Assembly: GCA_013398015.1 (NCBI GenBank)
Contig: VZRR01013752.1
Location: 29,340-93,339, forward strand
DNA: 64,000 bases
Direction of reading: 5' to 3'
Origin: Oreocharis arfaki
Taxonomy: Eukaryota; Chordata; Aves; Passeriformes; Paramythiidae
Positions 56,346 to 64,000 of this stretch are shown piece by piece. The first letter of the stretch is position 1; each line of letters starts with the position of its first letter. A program made the translations under genes and the position numbers. Under the pieces are notes generated by a model that was not told where the DNA came from, ran no database searches, and was given only the letters and a program-made list of their open reading frames with translations.

Positions 56346-57295
56346 ATCCCTCATTCCTCTCCAAATCAGCATCTTCAACCGAGGATGTGTTTCAGAGGAG
56401 GGTTTAGTTGAAAATTATAAATTAATTAAAAGGACCGAGACTTCCCCGTGGCTCTGCCAGCAGCCCTGGATCACCGCCCCAACAAGGCCTTAAGGAGCCA
56501 GAATCCAAGAAAAACTAAACTCACAATTAAATAATTATTTCATTATTATCTCTGCCTCTCCAGAAGGATCCTTCCCAGTGCCCACAGTCAGCATTGAGGG
56601 ATTTCCCAGCCGGGAATCGCCCCCCCGATCTCCCTCTTCCATGAATTCCCCTCGTCCCCAGGTGACTCCAGTCAGGAGTTTTTATTTGTGGCTCCCATTG
56701 CCCGGCCTGTAGAGCGCTGGGTTTGGGCAGCTCCTCCTTGCATTGGGAGCAACAAAAATAACCCTGGGGCACGTCGTGAGCGGGGTTTACAGCCCTCCAG
56801 GCCTCTCCTCCCTCCCGCCGGCACCCGGGAGCTGCCCCGTTTTCCTGGGAACCCGCTCCCCACTCCTCACCCAGCTCTGTGCTTCTGGAATTGCAATATT
56901 TTCTGGGTTGCCTGCCGGGATTTTGATGGGATTGGATGTTCTTAGAGGTTTTTCCAGTCCTCACGACTCCGGGATTAATTTTGCCCCAGATTTATCTGTC
57001 CTGACTCTGTCACTGATGGATTTAAGATTAAAAAGTAAAATAAAAGGTGATGGAAGCTGCAAAGCCCACATCCCAGCGCCCGTCCTTGTAGGATTCATCA
57101 TCCCCTCCTTGCACCCTTCGTTCCCACGTCCTGTTCCCAGTTATGTCCAAAAAAAGGAGAAAACTTTTGGGGTTTTGCAGCAGCTTCACCCCTTTGCTGT
57201 GCCCACCTCGTGTGGAATCCTTTAACCCCTTCTGGACTGGCACAGCGCCACTTCCTGGTGGAAAACCCACCCCACAACACCCATGCATTTCTCCA
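56346..57295. other. Gene-free unique block
   Basis: No exon is supported. Homeodomain-like TTAAATAATTATTTC at 56525-56540 is the only motif of note. Confidence 0.35.
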
Positions 57296-57680
57296 GGGCT
57301 GCTTCCCTTTCCTCATCCCGCACCTGGGATATGGGGGAAGACCCTGCCAGACCTGCTCTTCCCTTTCCTCATCCCACATCGAGAATTTGGGGGAAAATCT
57401 CCTGCCAGAGCTTAACTTCCCTTTCCTCATCCCGCACTTGGGATTTAGGGAAAAACTCCCGCCAGAGTTTAACTTCCCTTTCCTCATCCTGCTCCTGGGA
57501 TTTGGAGGAAAATCTTCTGCCAGAGTTTAACGTTCGTTTCCTCATCCCACACCTGGATTTGGGGAAAATCTCCTGCCAGAGTTTAATTTCCCCTTCCTCA
57601 TCCCAGAGCCAGACCTTGATTTCCCTTTCCTCATCCCACATCGAGGATTTGGGGCAAAAACCCTGCCAGAGTTTAACACG
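57296..57680. repeat. 55-59-bp minisatellite, about 6.5 copies
   Basis: The unit carries TTCCCTTTCCTCATCCCRCA, TGGGATTTGGGGGAAAATCT and CCTGCCAGAGTTTAAC. Unit starts fall at 57303, 57359, 57417, 57474, 57533 and 57588, with a truncated unit at 57621. It lies in non-coding DNA. Confidence 0.92.
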
Positions 57681-57699
57681 GCCGAGCCGAGCCTTTCAT

Positions 57700-58060
57700 C
57701 AGGCCGTACCCATTTAAATGCTGATGGTCTTAATTGTCCCTAAAATCACCCGCTAATGGGTCCCTCCCTCGGCCAGGGCCGGATTAGAGGCTCTGCCCTC
57801 CTTAAGCACCCCGCTTATCCCCACCCCTCTTAAGGTGTTAATTAGGGACACAAGTCAGGCGCTGAGGGAGGGGAAACAAAGCTACTTTGAGAGAGAGGGG
57901 GGCGAGAAAGGGGAATAAACATCCCTTTGGATTAGCGGGGATGCGTTTGAAGGGCACGGGGAGCCCACACCTTCCACCTGGACCACCGGGATGCGCCGCT
58001 TCCCCTCCCGAGGGAGATCAAGGTTTGCTCGGCCGAGCCCGCAGTTGAAAGGCTCGGGAC
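57700..58060. promoter_or_regulatory. Candidate regulatory element downstream of the Dickkopf gene
   Basis: Within 150 bp there are CTTAATTG (57729-57736), GCTAATGGG (57752-57760), GGATTAG (57781-57787, an OTX/PITX-type core), CCGCTTATCC and GGTGTTAATTAGGG (57834-57847). They are followed by a CpG-bearing part with GGAGATCAAGG. The density of paired- and bicoid-type cores in repeat-free DNA resembles vertebrate developmental enhancers. No expression or conservation evidence is available. Confidence 0.3.
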
Positions 58061-58834
58061 AAAGAGCAGCTCCAGCAGGTGGGTGAGCTCCCCCCACACC
58101 CCCGCAGAAAAAGGCGGCCCCAAACAAACCCCAAAGCCACCCCAAAGCTCGGCGTGTTGCGTTACAGCCGCAAAGGTTTTCCACCTGCTCCCCGTGTCTC
58201 ATCTTCCCGAGCCGAAAGGGGCAGGGTTCTGCTCCGTGTCACGAGAGGTGAGGAGAGAAAAAAAAAATACAGGAATTTTTCCCTTTTAACGCCTGCGGGC
58301 GGATTTAAGGCGTTTTGCAACTCTTTCTTGTGCTGTGTGGGGTTTTGTTCCTCACGCCAGCGTTTTTAGGGGCGTTTGGTTTTAAACGCGATGTGAAGAT
58401 CAGTAGAAAAAAGGAGGGTGCGAGCATCTGCTGTAAACTATTATTTAAAAATAAAAAGGGTATTTCTGTGCCACAGCCCGGGCTGGAACTGGTTTCTGAA
58501 AGAATTTAGAAGAAAAATGAGAGGAAAATAGGATTTGTTTCCCTGAAAACTCATTTCCCCCCAAACGACAGCAAAAACTGCGCCGTGTCCCATCCTCCCT
58601 CCTTGGAAGTTGGATCCCTTTATGCCACTGCTGTCCCCGCGTGCAGCAGAGGGGCTTTCCCATCATCCAGCTCCTCGGAATCTGCATCCACAGCGCAGGA
58701 AAAACCATCTCAGGAAAACCGTGGAGGGATTCGATTTTCCCTTCAAGCCATCCGTGTTTATCCAGCCCCTGCAGTCCCGGGGCTGGCGGCTCTGGGATGC
58801 TGCTTTGGTATCTTTAGCTGAGAGGTGCGGAGGA
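58061..58834. other. Gene-free unique stretch
   Basis: No exon is supported. An A-run lies at 58258-58267. Confidence 0.4.
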
Positions 58835-59170
58835 AGAGCCCAGAGAGGGCTGAAAAGACCCCAGAACCCCTTCCAGGGCCTGAAGGAGCTCCAGGAGAGC
58901 TGGAGAGGGACGGCGGACAAGGGATGGAGGGACAGGACACAGGGAATGGCTTCCCAGTGCCAGAGGGCAGGGCTGGATGGGATATTGGGAAGGAATTGTT
59001 CCCTGGGAGGGTGGGCAGGCCCTGGCACAGGGTGCCCAGAGCAGCTGGGGCTGCCCCTGGATCCCTGGCAGTGCCCAAGGCCAGGCTGGACACTGGGGCT
59101 TGGAGCAGCCTGGGACAGTGGAAGGTGTCCCTTTCCAGCAGAAGCCGTTGTGGGATGAGCTTTGTGGATT
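58835..59170 (+). mobile_element. CR1 LINE fragment, plus orientation
   Basis: AGGGCTGAAAAGACCCCAGA, CCTTCCAGGGCCTGAAGGAG, GGAATGGCTTCCCAGTGCCA, GGTGGGCAGGCCCTGGCACA and GGGACAGTGGAAGGTGTCCC mark the main subfamily. The last block is diverged (GCAGAAGCCGTTGTGGGATG). Confidence 0.93.
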
Positions 59171-61562
59171 TCTAGGATTATAAATATCAGTATTGAACTT
59201 CACAGAACTTTGTGGAGGCTCTTCCAGCCCCAAAAGCAGGAGCAGCGAGCACACCAGAGGTGCCAAAGCTCCTCACCCGCCAAACCCCGCTGCTATTACT
59301 GACTCTCCCCGTGCTCGGGATCAAGGGGCTTTTCCCGGCTTTTTGGAGGGAATAATTTCCTTAGGGAGGAGGAGACTGGCAGGGAAGTGCACCCTGAGTG
59401 CCTCTCCCAGCAAGGGTCACCGGTCCATGGGCCAGGAGCTGAAGTTGGGGGTTTCTCCCCATCTTCCCTCTGGATCAGAGTCGGAGATCCAGGCTGGACT
59501 CACCAACAGGTCCAGACACGGACGCTCCACACGTTCCATTTTTTCCCGAGTTTTATATTTTCTACTTCCTCCCCAGCCCTTTTTGTTGTTGTTGTGAGGT
59601 CGTTTTGGGGCTCACAAAGAATTAATTCAGGCGTTTCTGGTAAGGGGGACCTGTCACCGTGGGGAAGGATCCAGCAGGGGCCGTGGTGATGCCGCCTGCT
59701 TATTCCTCAGGGAATCCCACTGCCTCTCACCCATCTTCCAGGTGCCTTTTCCCTGTGCTAGGGACACGAGCAGCTTCTGCCTCCCTGTGACCACATTTCC
59801 AGGGCTCAGGAGCTCTCCATCCACATTCCTGGGCTGCTGAAGGGCTGTTTTGACTTCCCAGGATGATGCAGACCTGAGATGGGTTCGGCTCCTGGGGGCA
59901 GAGCCAAGGAAAGGCTGAAAATCCCTCCCCTCAAGAACTGCTTTTGTTAAACCTTAACAGACACAGGGTCACATTCTCATTTTTTTCCCCTAAAGGATGT
60001 TACTAAATCCAGTTTCTTGAGGCTTCACCTAAAAAACAAACCCTGAAAGCCCCAAGGGCGCAGGAATGGGAAGAGATCCTGACTGCAGGTGTGGCAAAGG
60101 GGGAGAGGAGGGAGTAAAACCCGATAAAACCACTGTTTTGGGGGAATCTATCAGTGAAATTAATTATTCTGGAGATGTCTGTGGTGGGCACAGACCATGG
60201 GACACAGGTGCAGCCAGCGCTTCAGAGATCCCCCAGTGCTGACGTGGGCTCCTCTTGCCTCAGAACGGCTGCTGGAAATGCTCTTTTGTCCCTCTCCAGG
60301 CCGGGAGAGAGAACATCGAGGCACAAGAAGCACTCTTGGGTCATGCAAGGACAGGTGTGGGGGTGGCCAGCCCGAACTAAGCAGAAGAGGATGGAGAACA
60401 CGGCACTGACAAGGACAAGAGATTGTGTTTAACGCACCACGAGGGCATTTTCCCCTCCTGCAGAGCTGTCAGAGCTCTGCTGGTCTCTCGAACCCTCTGG
60501 AGGAAAAGCCCTGACCCCCTGACAGTATTTTAAATGTCCTGGGGATAAACTGTGGCACTGTTCATGTCAGACCCGAACCCACCTGAACAGTTCCTGAGGC
60601 TTTTCTGATCCAGGGACCTTCATTTTTTCATAGCCAGGTCCCTTCACCACCCCAGTGCCACTGACTCCTGCTGGGCATAACATTATTATGATAATAAAAT
60701 AATGACATTATTATATACATTGTGCAATTTTTTTTTTAATATGGCTTTTTAAAGTATTTTAAATCAATTTTTTTTTTTCATTTTCACAGCCCTGCACGAT
60801 GATTCAAGCACTAAACCCCAGCCTCTGAGTCAGGAACTCTTTCAGGGGCTGCTTCGACCCCCAGCTCATGCTGGGACTCCAGTAAAAGCTTCTCCGGAGA
60901 GACTTAAAGGGTGGATTGAGGTGGTTTAAGGACCATCAGTGTTCTACCCTCTGGTTTGGGGGAGTTTTGGCTGTTCTCAGCCAGGCCCTGAGCTGGAAGG
61001 AAGCTGGGACTGAGCCCTCGAACGTTCGCCTCTTCCTGGGTCTCCTCCCTCCTTTCCATTTTCTGTGTCTGTGGCCTTGGTTCAGCACCACCCGCACCCT
61101 GGCTCCCGGCAGAGCTGCGGTGGGGCTGCTGTTCCAGAATCCCACGTTCTCCAGGGAATTAAATGCCCTAAAGAGGCAGCACCAACCCCAAGGGCTCCAA
61201 ACACCCACAGGCACGCAGCAGTGAGGGGATGCTCCCCTACACTGAGCCCTCGGAGCCCTCCCAGCGATGTGCTGGGTCCGGACTGGGGTGCAGAGCACTT
61301 TTGGGGTGTCCAGGGAAGGCTCCTGTTTACCAACCACCACAGGTCCGTCCGTCCGTGCGCACCCCAAAGCCCTTCCCCAGGCTGAGGAAGCACCTGCAGC
61401 CCCACGCTCCGCACTTGCTCCCCACTCGCAGCCCCCTGAAACAGGGGGGGGGCAGCTGAAGGGGTGGGGAAAAACCGCGTGCTCGCAGCTTTCCCTCCCT
61501 CCACGCCATCCCAAAAGGGTGAAAAAGCCGCAGGAACTGCAAAGTGGAGGGGGAAATAAACC
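59171..61562. other. Gene-free block between the last CR1 and the 3' UTR
   Basis: No exon is supported. The interval 60,676-60,780 is an AT-rich tract with ATAATAAAATAATGACATTA and two T-runs. The 340-codon minus-strand frame at 60936-61958 overlaps the presumed 3' UTR, lacks any domain and is compositional. Confidence 0.4.
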
Positions 61563-61568
61563 TTTATT
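61563..61568 (-). terminator. Distal candidate poly(A) signal
   Basis: AATAAA on the minus strand, preceded by GTGCAC and followed by GGTTTATTTCCCC. If used it would extend the Dickkopf 3' UTR to about 720 nt. It could instead belong to unannotated transcription. Confidence 0.4.
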
Positions 61569-61943
61569 GTGCACGGAGCAAGGGTTGAGAGGTCGAGATC
61601 GGCAGCGCCCGTGGTTGGTCCAGCACAGCCCCTCCAGTGATCCTTCGCTCCCTCCTCCCTCCCAAACCAGGGAGACGGATTCTGCTGCCAGCTGCCCTTC
61701 CCCGAGCCCCAGCCGCGCTGCCCAGCCTCCGTTTGGTGGCCAGAGGGCACCAGTGGCTACCACGGAATTCCTAAGGAGCAGCTGGATAAACAGTGCCAGC
61801 CCAGCAGCTTTTCCCTGGGGGTGCCGGGGGTGATTCCCCTCCCCCGTGTCCCTTCCCCCCCCGGGCACATCGTCCCTCCTCCCTCCCGCAGGAAAGGAGG
61901 GATCCCGGCAGCCCCACGCGGGCAGGGTGGATTTAAAGAGGAG

Positions 61944-61949
61944 TTTATT
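61944..61949 (-). terminator. Proximal poly(A) signal AATAAA
   Basis: Canonical hexamer on the minus strand 322 nt after the stop codon, in GCGAATAAACTCC context. It is the best candidate for the main 3' end of the Dickkopf transcript. Confidence 0.6.
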
Positions 61950-62110
61950 CGCTCGCACACAGGCGGTGGCGTCCCTTCGAGCCAGAACGAAAAAAACCCA
62001 GTGTGTACAAAGTCACAGTCACGGCCGGAGGAGCGCCCGGCAGCGCCCTCGGAGAAACACGAGATAACTCGCGAAAAGCCATCCAAAAAAAGTCATTAAA
62101 ATCCCGGCGT

Positions 62111-62118
62111 TATGTACA
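62111..62118 (-). promoter_or_regulatory. Pumilio-type element in the 3' UTR
   Basis: On the transcript strand the sequence reads UGUACAUA, an exact match to UGUANAUA bound by PUF/Pumilio proteins, which usually promote mRNA decay or translational repression. It lies about 150 nt after the stop. Function is inferred from motif identity only. Confidence 0.45.
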
Positions 62119-62228
62119 GCTAAGTGCCAGCTCGAGTATTCACAACACAGTAACGTACTGCAAGAAGTCGCTTAGGAGAAGTTCCCTTGAGAAACAACCT
62201 TCGCTCCGGCGGGGCCGGAGTCTGTCGC

Positions 62229-62262
62229 GTCCGTCCCGTCCGTCCGTCCGTCCGTCCGTCCG
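62229..62262. repeat. (CCGT)n tetranucleotide tract
   Basis: Mostly perfect CCGT units, reading ACGG on the transcript strand, starting about 9 nt past the Dickkopf stop codon. It is likely polymorphic and present in the mature mRNA. Confidence 0.93.
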
Positions 62263-62270
62263 TGCGCGGC

Positions 62271-63513
62271 TCAGTGCCGCTGGCACGTGTGCAGGCGGGA
62301 CGCGTCGGCGGGGCCGTGCTCCCGCTGCAGGCGGCACGCCAGCCCCTCGGCACACTGGCAGCGCTGGAAGATCTCCAGGCCGTGGGCGCCTTTCCGCCGG
62401 TGCCGGGTGCACACCTGCCCCTCCCGCAGCACCGGCTTGCAGATCTTGGACCAGAAGTGGCGGGCGCAGCACAGCCCGGCCGCGCAGTCCGACGAGCGCA
62501 GGCAGAAGTCGCCCTCCTCGCCTGCGTGGGGACAGCGGGGGATGCTCAGCGACGGGGAGGGGGACGCCGGGTGGGCATCGCCCATGGGGACGCTGGGGCA
62601 GGGTGGGCATCGCCCACGGGGGATAACGGGACGGGGTGGGCATCCCACGCTGATCAATCCCACACATTGGTCACATCCCAAACCACCCCACGGGCAGGCT
62701 GCGCATCCCGGGTTTGTCTTCTGAGGTCAGCGGGGCTCGGTGGGCATCCCGGAGCGACCCCGCAGGGGACGGGAGGGAAAGGGGAGCATCCCGGAGCGAC
62801 CCCACCGGGGACGGGAGGGAAAGGGGAGCATCCCGGAGCGACCCCGCAGGGGACGGGAGGGAAAGGGGAGCATCCCGGAGCGATCGCACGGGTGACGGCG
62901 GAGTGGGAAGGGCATCCTGGACTGATCCCGTGCGGGACACCGAAACACAGTGGGCATCCCGCCTGATCCCAGGGGGGACAGAGGGACAGGGCGAGCATCC
63001 CGACTGATCCCAGGGGGGACAGAGGTGCAGGATGGGCATCCCACAGATCCCAAGGGACAGCAGGGCAGGAGGGCAGCCCGGACTGGTGCCCAGGGGACAG
63101 CAGGGAAGGACGGGCAGCCTCGGGCGAGACAGCGGGGGCACAGCAGCAGGGACGCCTCACCTTTGGCAGTGGGGAGCCAGGCGGGGGCGGGCGTCCGTCG
63201 GGGCAGAGCCTCAGTGCCCGTCTCCTCCGGCTCGGCCCCTCCGTGGGGCGGCTCAGGGGGCGTGCAGAGACCTGTGGGGGCAGTGGGGAGCCGTCAGCCT
63301 CGCTTAGGACCCCGACCCCTCCCGCGGCCCCAGCTGCAGGTGTGCCCTGCCCTCACCGTTGCTGCAGCTCATGCCGGGGCAGCACATGGCATCGCGCAGG
63401 CAGCGCTTGCGGCGCCGCCGGCAGCCGAGGCACAGCGGGGCCCCCCCGCCGCGGGCCGCCCCCCCGCAGAACTCCTCGGGGCCGCAGTCCTCGTCCTCGG
63501 CGCACGGGAAAGG
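62271..63513 (-). CDS. DKK1: Dickkopf Wnt inhibitor, exons 2-4 (5' exon outside window)
   Basis: DKK1 is a secreted antagonist that binds LRP5/6 (and Kremen) and blocks canonical Wnt signalling. Joined minus-strand exons are 63513-63357 (157 nt), 63271-63161 (111 nt) and 62521-62271 (251 nt with TGA). All junctions are GT-AG and in phase, giving 172 residues. Exon 2 starts PFPCAEDEDCGPEEFCGG, matching the usual exon-2 start of DKK1, and supplies nine of the ten CRD1 cysteines, with CCPGMSC. Exon 3 gives the tenth and a 40-residue linker. Exon 4 encodes the colipase-like CRD2 with ten cysteines, CCARHFWSKICKPVL and GLEIFQRC, and ends RLHTCQRH. That ending and FWSK favour DKK1 over DKK2 or DKK4, which have FWTK. 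The linker is about ten residues shorter than in human and rich in Pro/Ala. Signal peptide and start lie beyond 64000. The alternative is a DKK1-like paralogue. Confidence 0.9.
62522..63160 (-). repeat. Intron 3, largely a 42-bp minisatellite
   Basis: Intron 3 is 639 bp with GT-AG ends. From 62744 to about 63125 it contains ten units starting GCATCCCGGAGCGACC, with unit starts at 62744, 62786, 62828, 62870, 62912, 62954, 62995, 63036, 63073 and 63114. The first four are nearly identical (GCAGGGGACGGGAGGGAAAG). Shorter related units (GGGCATCGCCCA) occur at 62575-62650. The array is G-rich on the plus strand and likely unstable in length. Confidence 0.9.
63272..63356 (-). other. Intron 2 (85 bp)
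   Basis: A very short intron with donor G|GTGAGG and acceptor CCCCCACAG|G. It splits a glycine codon after the first base. Short introns of this kind are typical of compact GC-rich bird genes. Confidence 0.88.
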
Positions 63514-64000
63514 CTGGGGGGCACAGAGGAGGCGGGAGGGTCAGCAGGGCCGTGCTCCCGTCCCCGAGCGTGTCCCCCCGCATCCATCCCCGCTGCGTTC
63601 CCTCTCCAATCCCCGGCGCGTCCGCTCCATCCATCTCCCGTGTGTCCCACCGCGCCTCCACCCCCGGGACGTCCCCCCTGTCCCCGGTGTCCCCTCCATC
63701 CCCGAGGTGTCCCCGTGCTCGTGGTGTGTCCCCATCACCCGGTGCGTCCCTCTCCTCCATCCCCGGGGCATCCCCTCCATCCATCTGCGCTCTGTCCCCC
63801 CTCTTCAATCCCTGCCATCCCCGGTTGTCCCCGCTCCCCATCTCCGGTGCGTTCCCTTCCCCGTCCTCGCTGTCCCCTCCATCCCCGGTGTCCCCTCCAC
63901 CCCCGGGGTCCCCCTGCTCCATGTCCCGCTCTGTGTCCTCATCCCCGGAGTCCCACCCCTCATCCCAAGTGTGTCCCCGCTCCATCCCCGGTGTGTCCCC
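63514..64000 (-). repeat. Intron 1 (partial) with degenerate GC-rich repeats
   Basis: The acceptor is TGTGCCCCCCAG before exon 2. The intron runs off the window. Its sequence consists of degenerate ~20-35-bp modules around CCATCCCCGGTGTGTCCC (plus strand) with no strict period. No exon 1 with a signal peptide is seen up to 64000. Minus-strand open frames here come from the repeat. Confidence 0.75.

Larger units (their letters stand above)
61925..62270 (-). other. DKK1: Proximal 3' UTR of the Dickkopf gene
   Basis: Minus-strand sequence from the base after the stop codon to just past the first AATAAA. Features are a (ACGG)n tract within 45 nt of the stop, UGUACAUA matching the Pumilio element consensus at 62111-62118, and a GCACTT hexamer at 62122-62127. 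The latter fits the miR-302/372-type seed, a weak match. The longer form would continue to the distal signal at 61563. UTR boundaries are inferred only from signals, not from transcripts. Confidence 0.6.

Noticed and set aside
60936..61958. A 340-codon minus-strand frame next to the Dickkopf gene
   Set aside because: It overlaps the likely 3' UTR and poly(A) signals, has no domain, and competing frames exist on both strands.

Overview
The window looks like avian, probably songbird, nuclear DNA. It holds many short 5'-truncated pieces of CR1 LINEs, which are the dominant bird retrotransposons. It also holds one LTR with bird-ERV-like features, several GC-rich minisatellites, and one recognisable vertebrate gene split into exons by GT-AG introns. 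Codon use in that gene is extremely GC-rich, as is common for passerine genes. The species call is an inference from repeat type, not a match to a known sequence.

Layout: positions 1 to about 61,550 are a gene desert in which I could support no protein-coding gene. It is built from (i) about 30 CR1 fragments in both orientations, mostly 100-570 bp and none with a reverse-transcriptase reading frame; (ii) a probable solo LTR near 34.03-34.29 kb; (iii) two recent intra-window duplications (5570-5990 with 8145-8565, and about 3700-4110 with about 11233-11620); (iv) a series of tandem repeats, notably the 13-bp array at 15.4-16.0 kb, the 42-bp array at 28.5 kb, the (AAAAT)n tract at 39.5 kb, the 12-bp and 27-bp arrays at 42.5-44.3 kb, the 40-bp array at 55.0-55.7 kb and the ~58-bp array at 57.3-57.7 kb; and (v) low-repeat stretches with homeodomain-, TCF- or E-box-like motifs and a few gene-less CpG-rich patches that could be conserved enhancers.

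Positions about 61,550-64,000 hold the 3' part of a Dickkopf gene on the minus strand, best read as DKK1: exon 2 (63357-63513), exon 3 (63161-63271), exon 4 (62271-62521 including the stop) and a 3' UTR with two candidate poly(A) signals. Exon 1 (start codon, signal peptide) lies beyond the right edge. Both ten-cysteine domains are complete, while the linker between them is short and proline/alanine-rich. Intron 3 is almost entirely a ~42-bp minisatellite.

Because DKK1 reads leftwards, the desert is its 3' flank. DKK1 is a secreted Wnt antagonist, so the TCF-like sites and homeodomain clusters in the desert are candidate long-range regulators of it; this is inference. I found no evidence of a novel multi-gene system. 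Two single N bases (33339 and 43977) sit in repeats and probably mark imperfect assembly joins.
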